A stretch of 64,000 bases of DNA from ENR-C20 sp942493145 (GTDB lineage: Bacteria; Bacillota; Clostridia; Acetivibrionales; DTU013): NCBI GenBank assembly GCA_942493145.1, contig OW818679.1, forward strand, positions 3,534,001 to 3,598,000. The letters are read 5' to 3'. The translations under genes and the position numbers were made by a program. The notes under the pieces are model-generated. The model was given only the letters and a program-made list of their open reading frames with translations. It did not search any database and was not told the DNA's origin. This document shows positions 19,601-27,074 of this stretch, one piece after another. Numbering within the stretch: the stretch's first letter is position 1; every line of letters starts with the position of its first letter.

Positions 19601-20179
19601 AGTCCTGAGTTCTTTGGAAAGCTTTTCGAGGTCGATTTCAGCAAGAAGTTCCTTCACCGCTTCGGCTCCCATTGTCGCCCTGAATTTATATCCGAACTTG
19701 TCAACGCTGTCCCTGTATTCCTTCTCATTGAGGATCTGTTTCTTGGAAAGCGGTGTCTGTCCGGGGTCGATTACGACATATGAGGCAAAATACAGAACCT
19801 TCTCAAGGGCTCTCGGCGACATGTCCAGAATGAGACCCATCCTGCTGGGTATGCCCTTAAAGTACCATATGTGGGATACAGGGGCTGCAAGCTCGATATG
19901 CCCCATCCTTTCCCTTCTTACCTTTGCGCGTGTGACTTCAACACCACACCTGTCGCATACAATACCTTTATATCTTATCCTTTTGTATTTACCGCAATGA
20001 CATTCCCAGTCCTTTTGTGGTCCGAATATCCTTTCGCAGAATAATCCGTCTCTTTCAGGCTTGAGTGTTCTATAGTTTATGGTTTCAGGCTTCTTAACTT
20101 CGCCTTTGGACCACTCTCTGATTTTTTCAGGAGAGGCCAATCCAATACGTATTGCATCAAAATTGTTCATCTCAAACAT
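16682..20179 (-). CDS. rpoC: RNA polymerase beta' subunit
   Basis: Full-length clostridial beta' of 1165 residues. The N-terminal zinc ribbon CHCGKYKR...CDRCGVEV, the active-site [16 protein letters not shown] (three magnesium-binding aspartates), the second zinc site [11 protein letters not shown] and the trigger-loop region [28 protein letters not shown] are all visible. It forms the catalytic centre with beta. It lies 15 bases after rpoB on the same strand and so is cotranscribed. No large lineage-specific insertion is evident. Confidence 0.98.
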   Translation of the reverse strand: [1165 protein letters not shown]

Positions 20180-20194
20180 TGCCTCTTCTCCTCT

Positions 20195-23100
20195 CTAAAA
20201 ATCCTCATCATCAAGATTGTCTGCAAAGTCTTCGTCTTCGGTGAAAAGATCGTCACTCAGAGTATCCTCAAGCGTATCCGTTCCAGTGCCAATATCGCTT
20301 ATGTCAAAATCGTCTATGTCCAGATCGTCGTCTGTCAGATCATCACCGATTTCCTCGTAATCTGTCAGGACTGTTTCATCTTCGCGACCTTCGATATTTA
20401 CACTGAGCTCTTCAAGATCATCTTCAACAGATTCCTTGATTGCAATCTCCTCACGTTCCTCGGAATAAACCTTTACATCCAGTGCAAGGCTCTGAAGTTC
20501 TTTGATGAGAACTTTAAAGGATTCCGGAATACCAGGTTCAGGTACGTTCTCGCCCTTGACTATGGATTCATATGTCTTGACCCTTCCCACAACGTCATCC
20601 GACTTGACGGTAAGGATCTCCTGGAGGGTATATGCCGCTCCATATGCTTCCAGAGCCCAAACTTCCATTTCTCCGAACCTCTGTCCGCCGAACTGAGCTT
20701 TACCACCAAGAGGCTGCTGTGTAACGAGGGAGTATGGTCCTGTAGAACGGGCATGTATCTTGTCATCGACAAGATGGGCCAGTTTCAGGTAGTACATGTA
20801 TCCGACCGTTACCCTGTTCTCAAACGGGTCGCCGGTCCTTCCGTCATAGAGTACTGTTTTGCCGTCTTCAGCAAGGCCTGCCATTTTAAGTGTTTCAATT
20901 ATGTCATCCTCAGTGGCTCCATCGAATACAGGTGTTGCGATTTCCCATCCAAGTGCTTTTGCAGCATAACCCAGATGTACTTCCAGTACCTGCCCGATAT
21001 TCATACGTGAAGGAACACCAAGAGGATTCAATACTATCTCAAGTGGGGTACCGTCCGGAAGGAATGGCATATCCTCTTCAGGAAGTATCCTTGATATAAC
21101 GCCCTTATTTCCGTGTCTGCCGGCCATCTTATCGCCGACGGAAATCTTCCTTTTCTGTGCTATATAGCATCTTACAAGCTGATTTACCCCGGGTGGCAGC
21201 TCATCCCCATTTTCCCTTGTGAATACCTTGACATCTACAATGATACCAGACTCACCGTGGGGGACCCTCAGAGACGTATCCCTGACTTCCCTTGCCTTCT
21301 CTCCGAAGATTGCCCTCAATAGCCTTTCTTCGGCAGTGAGCTCGGTCTCTCCCTTAGGGGTGACCTTACCCACCAGGATATCACCCGACCTTACCTCAGC
21401 GCCTATCCTTATGATTCCTCTTTCGTCGAGATCTTTCAATGACTCTTCACTGACATTCGGTATATCGCGGGTTATTTCCTCAGGCCCGAGTTTGGTATCC
21501 CTTGCCTCAGCTTCGTATTCCTCTATGTGTATCGATGTGTAGACATCTTCTTTAACCAGCTTTTCGTTGATAAGGATTGCATCCTCGTAATTGTAACCTT
21601 CCCAGGTCATAAAGCCAATCAGAACATTTTTACCTAATGCGATCTCTCCGTGATCGGTTGAAGGACCGTCTGCAATCACATCACCCTTTTCAACGATTTC
21701 ACCTTTTCTTACAATAGGTCTCTGGTTGATGCACGTTCCCTGGTTGGAACGCAAGTATTTCAGCAGCTTATGGGTTTCCTTCCTGCCATCCTTGGTCTTT
21801 ATTACTATCTCTGCAGCGGAAACCTTCTCAACTACACCTGCATTTTTTGCTAAAATCACAACGCCGGAATCCCTTGCAGCCTTGTACTCAATACCTGTTC
21901 CAATAATAGGTGCACACGGTTTTATGAGCGGGACCGCCTGACGCTGCATGTTCGAACCCATAAGGGCACGGTTTGCGTCGTCGTTCTCAAGGAATGGGAT
22001 CATTGCTGTAGCAACTGAAACAAGCTGTTTGGGAGAAACATCCATAAAGTCCACCCGTGCAGCCTCTACTTCCAGGAAATCGTCCTTATGTCTTGAGAGA
22101 ACTTTCTTAGCAATGAACTTGCTGTTTTCGTCCAGTTTCTCGTTCGCCTGTGCAACTATATAATGATCTTCCTCATCTGCGGTTAGGTAAACTATTTCAT
22201 CGGATACAATATTTTTTTCCTTGTTTATTTTTCTGTAAGGCGCTTCAACAAAACCATATTCATTGATTCTTGCATATGTGCTGAGGGAGCCGATAAGACC
22301 TATGTTCGGTCCTTCAGGCGTCTCTATCGGGCACATGCGGCCGTAATGTGAATGATGGACGTCACGGACTTCGAAACCTGCTCGCTCCCTGCTCAAGCCA
22401 CCTGGCCCCAAGGCACTGAGTCTTCTCTTGTGAGTAAGCTCGGCAAGCGGGTTTGTCTGATCCATAAACTGAGACAACTGGCTGCTTCCAAAGAATTCTT
22501 TGATTGCCGCAGCTACCGGCCTTATATTAATAAGAGCCTGGGGTGTCACGATATCGATATCCTGAATGGTCATTCTTTCCCTTACGACACGCTCCATCCT
22601 TGCAAGACCTATCCTGAACTGGTTTTGAAGGAGTTCTCCGACGCAGCGGAGCCTTCTGTTTCCGAGATGGTCAATGTCATCATGGTTTCCGACGTTATAA
22701 TTAAGATGAATCAGATAGTTAATCGATGAAATGATATCATGTACTGTTATGTATTTCGGTACAAGTTCATCTGATTTTTCCATGACAGCTTTCTTGAGGG
22801 CTTCATCCTTGTTCAGAGCTTCCGTTGATTCTACCTCATCCATTATCTTTTTTAACACTTCATAATTGACTCTTTCAGTAATACCGGTATCTGATGTGTC
22901 AAAATTGACAAATGACTTAAGATCAACTGTATTGTTTCCTATTACTACTATGCTCTTACCATCAACGTAAATGAGTACCCTGTTGAGGCTAGAATTCTGG
23001 ATATCCTCGGCCTTTTGCCTGGTAATGGTCTCATTTTCGGCGACCATTATCTCTCCGGTCATAGGATTAACTATGTTTTCAGCCGCCTTGTATCCACTGA

Positions 23101-23953
23101 TCCTGGAAGCAATCGACAGCTTTTTGTTGAACTTGAATCTGCCGAATTTGGCCAGATCATATCTCTTGGGATCGAAGAAGAGACTGTTGAGGAGGCTGGT
23201 TGCGCTATCAACCGTTGGTGGTTCTCCTGGTCTCAGTCTTTTATAAATTTCAAGCAATCCTTCATCGGTATTCTTGGCATTATCCTTTTGTATTGTAGCG
23301 ACTATGCGTTCGTCTTCACCCAGAAGTTCTGTTATCTGAATGTCTGTGCCATATCCCAGGGCCCGAAGGAGAACTGTGATGGGCAACTTTCTTGTCCTGT
23401 CTATCCTTACAGACATAACATCGTTGGAATCGGTTTCATATTCCAGCCATGCTCCACGGTTGGGTATGACAGTAGTGGAAAAAAGCTCTTTACCTGTACG
23501 GTCGAGCTTTGTGGAATAGTAGATGCCTGGCGATCTGACCAGCTGGCTGACGATTACCCTTTCAGCTCCATTGATCACAAAGGTACCATTGTCTGTCATC
23601 AGTGGGAAATCTCCCATAAAGATTTCCTGCTCTTTGACTTCACCAGTCTCTTTGTTGATAAGGCGAACCTTAACTTTAAGAGGAGCTGAATAGGTGGTGT
23701 CCCTTTCCTTGCATTCTTCAACACTGTATTTCGGATTGTCGTCTTCTAGTTTGTAATCGGGGAATTCCAGTATTAGGTTACCTGTGTAGTCCGAAATCGG
23801 AGAAACATCTCTGAAGACTTCCCTTAAGCCTTCTTCAAGAAACCATTTGTAGGAATTTTTCTGCACCTCGATCAGATTGGGCATGTCTAGTACTTCGTCG
23901 ATCTTGGAATAGCTCATTCTAGTATTCCTGCCCAGTTGTACGGGATGTACCAT
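20195..23953 (-). CDS. rpoB: RNA polymerase beta subunit
   Basis: Beta subunit of about 1252 residues beginning MVHPVQLGRNTRMSYSKIDEV. The rifampicin pocket FFGSSQLSQFMDQTNPLAELTHKRRLSALGPGGLSRERAGFEVRDVHHSHYG is of the sensitive type. The last ~75 residues form a very acidic tail (DDLTDDDLDIDDFDISDIG...DEDFADNLDDEDF), longer than in many relatives. The frame could start at a GTG nine bases further up, but that GTG lies inside the ribosome binding site GAGGTGA, so the ATG at 23953 is chosen. Two unusual genes and a long spacer separate it from rplL. Confidence 0.98.
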   Translation of the reverse strand: MVHPVQLGRNTRMSYSKIDEVLDMPNLIEVQKNSYKWFLEEGLREVFRDVSPISDYTGNLILEFPDYKLEDDNPKYSVEECKERDTTYSAPLKVKVRLINKETGEVKEQEIFMGDFPLMTDNGTFVINGAERVIVSQLVRSPGIYYSTKLDRTGKELFSTTVIPNRGAWLEYETDSNDVMSVRIDRTRKLPITVLLRALGYGTDIQITELLGEDERIVATIQKDNAKNTDEGLLEIYKRLRPGEPPTVDSATSLLNSLFFDPKRYDLAKFGRFKFNKKLSIASRISGYKAAENIVNPMTGEIMVAENETITRQKAEDIQNSSLNRVLIYVDGKSIVVIGNNTVDLKSFVNFDTSDTGITERVNYEVLKKIMDEVESTEALNKDEALKKAVMEKSDELVPKYITVHDIISSINYLIHLNYNVGNHDDIDHLGNRRLRCVGELLQNQFRIGLARMERVVRERMTIQDIDIVTPQALINIRPVAAAIKEFFGSSQLSQFMDQTNPLAELTHKRRLSALGPGGLSRERAGFEVRDVHHSHYGRMCPIETPEGPNIGLIGSLSTYARINEYGFVEAPYRKINKEKNIVSDEIVYLTADEEDHYIVAQANEKLDENSKFIAKKVLSRHKDDFLEVEAARVDFMDVSPKQLVSVATAMIPFLENDDANRALMGSNMQRQAVPLIKPCAPIIGTGIEYKAARDSGVVILAKNAGVVEKVSAAEIVIKTKDGRKETHKLLKYLRSNQGTCINQRPIVRKGEIVEKGDVIADGPSTDHGEIALGKNVLIGFMTWEGYNYEDAILINEKLVKEDVYTSIHIEEYEAEARDTKLGPEEITRDIPNVSEESLKDLDERGIIRIGAEVRSGDILVGKVTPKGETELTAEERLLRAIFGEKAREVRDTSLRVPHGESGIIVDVKVFTRENGDELPPGVNQLVRCYIAQKRKISVGDKMAGRHGNKGVISRILPEEDMPFLPDGTPLEIVLNPLGVPSRMNIGQVLEVHLGYAAKALGWEIATPVFDGATEDDIIETLKMAGLAEDGKTVLYDGRTGDPFENRVTVGYMYYLKLAHLVDDKIHARSTGPYSLVTQQPLGGKAQFGGQRFGEMEVWALEAYGAAYTLQEILTVKSDDVVGRVKTYESIVKGENVPEPGIPESFKVLIKELQSLALDVKVYSEEREEIAIKESVEDDLEELSVNIEGREDETVLTDYEEIGDDLTDDDLDIDDFDISDIGTGTDTLEDTLSDDLFTEDEDFADNLDDEDF

Positions 23954-24145
23954 TAAAATCACCTCATAAATTATGACTTAACCGTAAATTTGTGAAACAT
24001 TCTCTACAGGAATGATATGCAAATATGCATTTGTCCGGATTCACCGAAAAATCGCTTTCCCGGTGTATATTAAAGCTTTTAGTAGTATTATTAAAAGCTT
24101 TGTGGGCTTTGTCATCAACTGCCATTAAAATATTATTAACAGTTG

Positions 24146-24174
24146 TTGTCTAATTTATTCCCTTGTGTTATAAT
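24146..24174 (+). promoter_or_regulatory. Strong plus-strand promoter against the operon direction
   Basis: TTGTCT (24146-24151) and a perfect TATAAT (24169-24174) are 17 bases apart, and TGT just before the -10 box gives an extended -10. Transcription would begin near 24181 and run rightward, opposite to rpoB and uma2. No protein gene lies downstream in this direction. Confidence 0.6.
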
Positions 24175-24180
24175 CATTCT

Positions 24181-24295
24181 GCCGAGTTTAAAACGTCACT
24201 AATGCGTTTAAATATAAAGAAAAATATTATGACGCAGTGTATAATTGTAACATAAGAGCCGTTGCATGTCAATGCAATATTCTTATGTTTTTTAT
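24181..24295 (+). ncRNA. Candidate small RNA between rpoB and the Phd-Uma2 gene
   Basis: The predicted transcript of about 115 bases starts at the promoter above and ends at a hairpin: AACATAAG (24249-24256) pairs with CTTATGTT (24282-24289), with an inner TTGCAT/ATGCAA stem, followed by a run of T. No convincing open frame with a ribosome binding site lies in it. It would face the end of the Phd-Uma2 gene without overlapping its coding part. This is inferred from sequence only. Confidence 0.45.
24249..24295. terminator. Hairpin terminator between uma2 and rpoB
   Basis: The stem AACATAAG/CTTATGTT with an inner TTGCATGTCAATGCAA hairpin is followed by six T on the plus strand, so it works best for rightward transcription. 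On the minus strand it lies about 60 bases after the Phd-Uma2 stop codon and might partly stop that message too. Confidence 0.6.
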
Positions 24296-24355
24296 TGGAA
24301 TTAAATGTGAAATTAGGCGAAAATGCTCAGTACCTGGCGTTACCGTCAACAACAG

Positions 24356-25078
24356 CTATATTGCGAAAACAGCAGGAAGATTTATTTCTAATCCGGCAAA
24401 TATCATTGACCTGGCTGAATCATTATCTTTGAACACCTTATAGTCTTTAATATTATTTTCCTCATAATAATAAATATATATTTCCTGGTTAAAAGGATTA
24501 ACAATCCAGTACTCCCGCACTCCGCTGTGGACGTACAGGTTGAGCTTCTTGAGCATATCCTTGTTCTGCGTGGACTCGGACAATACTTCAACAACCAGGG
24601 TGGGAGTCCCGGTATACCTGCCCTTTTGATTGACATTTTCCGTATCACAGACTACAACTATATCAGGCTGGACTACGTTTTTTGCATCATCCTTTAAGAG
24701 TGTTACATCAAACGGCGCTGTAAGAGGCTTACAGCTTTTGCCCTTGAACCACTGGTACATTGCATTTAATATCTCAACCACCGCACATTGATGTATATAT
24801 GAGGGTGAAGCAAGCAAATATACCTCCCCGTCAATAAACTCATACCGACTGTCACTATTTTCTGAAAGCTCCAGGAATTCTTCATAAGATATTTTGTGCT
24901 GGTCACTTTTATAGGCTGCGGCCCCCTCAAAAAAAGAAGACTCACCTTCTCGGTTTCCCTCACATGATTTAATTATAGCTATCCTCTTTCCGTTTCTTGT
25001 AACAATCACGTCTTCGAATTGAGCAAATTTTAGATATTGACCAAAATTGTTCTGTACCTCTGTTGAAGGAATTTCCAT
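24356..25078 (-). CDS. Phd/YefM antitoxin domain fused to Uma2-type nuclease
   Basis: Residues 1-40 (STEVQNNFGQYLKFAQFEDVIVTRNGKRIAII) are a Phd/YefM DNA-binding antitoxin domain. Residues ~62-238 are a Uma2 (DUF820) PD-(D/E)XK-like nuclease domain: YEFIDGEVY (Glu80), VQPDIVVV (Asp139), LVVEVLSEST (Glu164), a lysine pair near 177 and YVHSGVREYWIVNP. Glu80, Asp139 and Glu164 all remain, so activity is possible. The antitoxin and effector are thus one polypeptide. It sits between rplL and rpoB, where these two genes are normally adjacent. The cellular target of Uma2 proteins is unknown. Confidence 0.85.
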   Translation of the reverse strand: MEIPSTEVQNNFGQYLKFAQFEDVIVTRNGKRIAIIKSCEGNREGESSFFEGAAAYKSDQHKISYEEFLELSENSDSRYEFIDGEVYLLASPSYIHQCAVVEILNAMYQWFKGKSCKPLTAPFDVTLLKDDAKNVVQPDIVVVCDTENVNQKGRYTGTPTLVVEVLSESTQNKDMLKKLNLYVHSGVREYWIVNPFNQEIYIYYYEENNIKDYKVFKDNDSARSMIFAGLEINLPAVFAI

Positions 25079-25186
25079 ATGATCCCTCCTCTTTAGCTAA
25101 TCTAAGGCGATTAGCTAATTCAATTATACAGATTACGGCTTATAATGTCAATATTAGCCATGCAACATTTCTGTTAAGGCCGCAAC

Positions 25187-25441
25187 TTAAGGCCTGGTTT
25201 TTTCCTCAAGCTCAGAAAGATATCTGTTCGCATACTCTGCGCCCTGGCCGCACATCTCCGATGACGGCTGAAGACTGCTGCATACGGAAGGTCTCTCAGG
25301 TTTACCAAACAGCTTGCAAAGGTTATCCTGGGTCAACTGTATGCACCTTGCCCCAAAAGGTTTGCCACCGGGCATACCCGGGATGTGTGAGGATATTGAT
25401 ACATAAATGCAGCAGGCTGCACACCTTTTGTTGCATTCCAT
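25187..25441 (-). CDS. YkgJ-type cysteine cluster protein
   Basis: This 84-residue protein has eight cysteines (3, 7, 10, 11, 33, 42, 54, 64) in the spacing of YkgJ/UPF0153-type proteins, which are thought to bind zinc or an iron-sulfur centre. GAGGTGA precedes the ATG. It lies between rplL and the Phd-Uma2 gene, after the rplL terminator, so it is probably not simply part of the ribosomal message. Function is unknown. Confidence 0.75.
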   Translation of the reverse strand: MECNKRCAACCIYVSISSHIPGMPGGKPFGARCIQLTQDNLCKLFGKPERPSVCSSLQPSSEMCGQGAEYANRYLSELEEKTRP

Positions 25442-25492
25442 AGCTGATCACCTCTTTACTGTTTTCTTTGAGCTTATCACATTATTTCAATA

Positions 25493-25547
25493 CAGAAAAG
25501 GCGATTTAACCGATCATCTGATCAGCCAAACCGCCTTTGTTTTTCTG
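25493..25547. terminator. Terminator of the rplJ-rplL unit
   Basis: AAAGGCG (25497-25503) pairs with CGCCTTT (25532-25538), and the flanking CAGAAAA/TTTTCTG extends the stem. T-rich flanks lie on both sides, so it can act in either direction. It lies about 125 bases after the rplL stop. Confidence 0.75.
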
Positions 25548-25599
25548 TTTGATTGCTATCAATCATCACATGAGTGATGACTCGGCTATCACATGTGTG

Positions 25600-25659
25600 A
25601 AAATTGCGATTTTTGCCTAAGCTAAAATTGCGATTTTAGCCAGCAAAAATTGCGATTTT
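25600..25659. repeat. Three phased copies of AAAATTGCGATTTT
   Basis: The 14-base palindrome-like unit AAAATTGCGATTTT occurs at 25600-25613, 25624-25637 and 25646-25659, just after the rplL stop codon. Each can form a small hairpin, often extended by GC/GC. Start-to-start distances are 24 and 22 bases, about two helical turns. Further palindromes (TCATCAC/GTGATGA near 25563) lie beside them. Confidence 0.7.
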
Positions 25660-25670
25660 TGCCATGATAA

Positions 25671-26054
25671 CTATTTTACTTCTACAGTTGCGCCAACTTC
25701 TTTGAGCTTAGCTTCCATTGAAGCAGCTTCATCCTTGGAAACGTTCTCTTTAACTGTTTTAGGAGCTCCGTCAACGAGATCCTTTGCTTCCTTGAGTCCA
25801 AGGCCGGTCAGTTCCCTTACAACCTTGATAACCTTGATCTTGTCAGCGCCAACTTCTTTGAGGATAACATTGAACTCAGTCTTTTCTTCTTCTACAGGAG
25901 CTGCTGCGCCTGCTGCAGGAGCTGCTGCCATTGCTACGGGAGCTGCTGCTGATACGCCGAATTCTTCTTCAAGAGCCTTAACGAGTTCTGACAATTCCAA
26001 TACTGTCAATACCTTAACATCTTCAATCAATTTTAATACTTTTTCGCTAGCCAT
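25671..26054 (-). CDS. rplL: 50S ribosomal protein L7/L12
   Basis: Standard stalk protein of 127 residues: an N-terminal dimerisation helix (LKLIEDVKVLTVLELSELVKALEEEFG), an alanine-rich hinge (APVAMAAAPAAGAAAPVEE) and the factor-binding C-terminal domain (TEFNVILKEVGADKIKVIKVVRELTGLGLKEAKDLVDGAPKTVKE). It recruits the translational GTPases. It follows rplJ by about 80 bases and GGAGG lies before its ATG. Confidence 0.98.
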   Translation of the reverse strand: MASEKVLKLIEDVKVLTVLELSELVKALEEEFGVSAAAPVAMAAAPAAGAAAPVEEEKTEFNVILKEVGADKIKVIKVVRELTGLGLKEAKDLVDGAPKTVKENVSKDEAASMEAKLKEVGATVEVK

Positions 26055-26135
26055 TATAAAATACCTCCATAAATTTTAATTAGTTTAATTATTTGTTTCC
26101 AGTTTCCTGTCTGTTTCGATTTCGTATGCTTCAAA

Positions 26136-26669
26136 TCAAGCAGTTGCTTTCTTTTCAGCGATTGCGTTAAGCGCAACGACCAATCCTGTGAGATTTGCGT
26201 TCAATACATTTGCAAATCCGGATATCGGTGCGTTCAAGCCGCCCAGTACCCTCGCAATGAGGACCTCTCTTGGAGGCAGTTCGGCAAGAGTCTTAATTCC
26301 GTTGATATCAATAACTCTTCCTTCAACGACACCAGCTTTAAGCTCCAGTTTATCAAATTTCTTCGCATATTCGCTAAGAACCTTTGCGGGAGCAACAGGA
26401 TCAGTTGCGTGTGTAGCCATTGCGGTAGGACCGTTCAGGTATGAATCAAGTCCGTCAAGGCCATTTTCCTTTGCAGCAAATCTGGTAAGAGTATTCTTTA
26501 CTACTTTGTAATCAACACCAGCTTTTCTGAGTGCGTTTCTGAGTTCTGTATCCTGTTCGACCGTCAGACCTCTGTGATCAGCTAAAACTATAGCTTTTGC
26601 GGTCTTTATCTTTACACTGATCTCTTCGACGACAGCACGTTTTTGGTTTAAGGTTTTCTCCTTTGGCAA
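26136..26669 (-). CDS. rplJ: 50S ribosomal protein L10
   Basis: L10 anchors the L7/L12 stalk. The 177-residue sequence is clear (KAIVLADHRGLTVEQDTELRNALRKAGVDYKVVKNTL; C-terminal helix for L12 dimers). The start is a TTG at 26669, nine bases after AAGGAGG; an ATG between the two is in another frame, which is unusual. The ribosome binding site lies at the end of a 116-base inverted repeat (26692-26807) that could restrict access to it. Confidence 0.97.
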   Translation of the reverse strand: MPKEKTLNQKRAVVEEISVKIKTAKAIVLADHRGLTVEQDTELRNALRKAGVDYKVVKNTLTRFAAKENGLDGLDSYLNGPTAMATHATDPVAPAKVLSEYAKKFDKLELKAGVVEGRVIDINGIKTLAELPPREVLIARVLGGLNAPISGFANVLNANLTGLVVALNAIAEKKATA

Positions 26670-26691
26670 TTCATTTCACCTCCTTAAGTTG

Positions 26692-26855
26692 GAATAAGCT
26701 TCGCATTTCTGCGTCATGCTTCGCCTTTCCGCTGCTCATGTATCATATATACACTCCGCTGCTCGAGGCTTGCTTTCCTTGTACTGCTCGCTTCTTCCAA
26801 CTTAAGGCTGTAGGAAGCTAACAGTTATTGTTTTCGCATTACTGCGTCATGCTTA
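26692..26855 (-). repeat. REP-like hairpin cluster in the rplJ 5' region
   Basis: CCTTAAGTTGGAA (26692-26704) is repeated inverted at 26795-26807. Inside, the minus strand has two GAGCAGCGG units. The motif GCATGACGCAGNAATGCGAA occurs twice (about 26700-26720 and 26834-26854), each giving a CGCA-GNAA-TGCG tetraloop hairpin. The left arm is joined directly to the rplJ AAGGAGG. This looks like an inserted palindromic repeat placed between the L10 leader attenuator and rplJ. Confidence 0.55.
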
Positions 26856-26864
26856 CAAAATAAA

Positions 26865-27000
26865 AGTCCCCTTGTACGCAACAGACATACAAGGGGATCA
26901 TGTTCCCATAAAGGAATTACAATCTTTACCTCGGCAGGATGGCTTCCGCCCATTACGCCCGGTATTTCTGGAACACCCGGCACCTGCTGTCTGTGGCATA
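26865..27000 (-). ncRNA. L10 leader (ribosomal protein autoregulation)
   Basis: Between rplA and rplJ the minus strand carries the L10-leader-like segment with CAGACAGCAGGTGCCGGG, GAAATACCGGGCG, GGCGGAAGCCATCCTGCCGAGG and a final hairpin CCCCTTGTA...TACAAGGGG (26867-26896) followed by ACTTTTATTTT. In Firmicutes such leaders bind the L10-L12 complex and cause premature termination. The final hairpin fits an intrinsic attenuator. Confidence 0.8.
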
Positions 27001-27074
27001 CATTATTAAATTTATATTTGTAAATAAAGCATATTCATATTACATCATGAAGACTTTCTTGTAAAGAAAATCTT

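Larger units (their letters stand above)
23954..24355. other. Long spacer upstream of rpoB
   Basis: About 400 AT-rich bases separate the Phd-Uma2 gene from rpoB. AAAGCTTTTA/TAAAAGCTTT makes a palindromic hairpin near 24072-24098. A strong plus-strand promoter and a hairpin with a T-run (see 24146-24295) also lie here. I found no clear minus-strand promoter for rpoB, though the spacer makes one likely. Confidence 0.4.

Noticed and set aside
24237..24443. 68-codon plus-strand frame downstream of the strong plus-strand promoter
   Set aside because: It runs through the terminator hairpin and into the antisense of the Phd-Uma2 gene, with no ribosome binding site.
25600..25659. CRISPR array
   Set aside because: Only three 14-base palindromic units with 8-10 base gaps; no spacers of CRISPR length and no cas genes.
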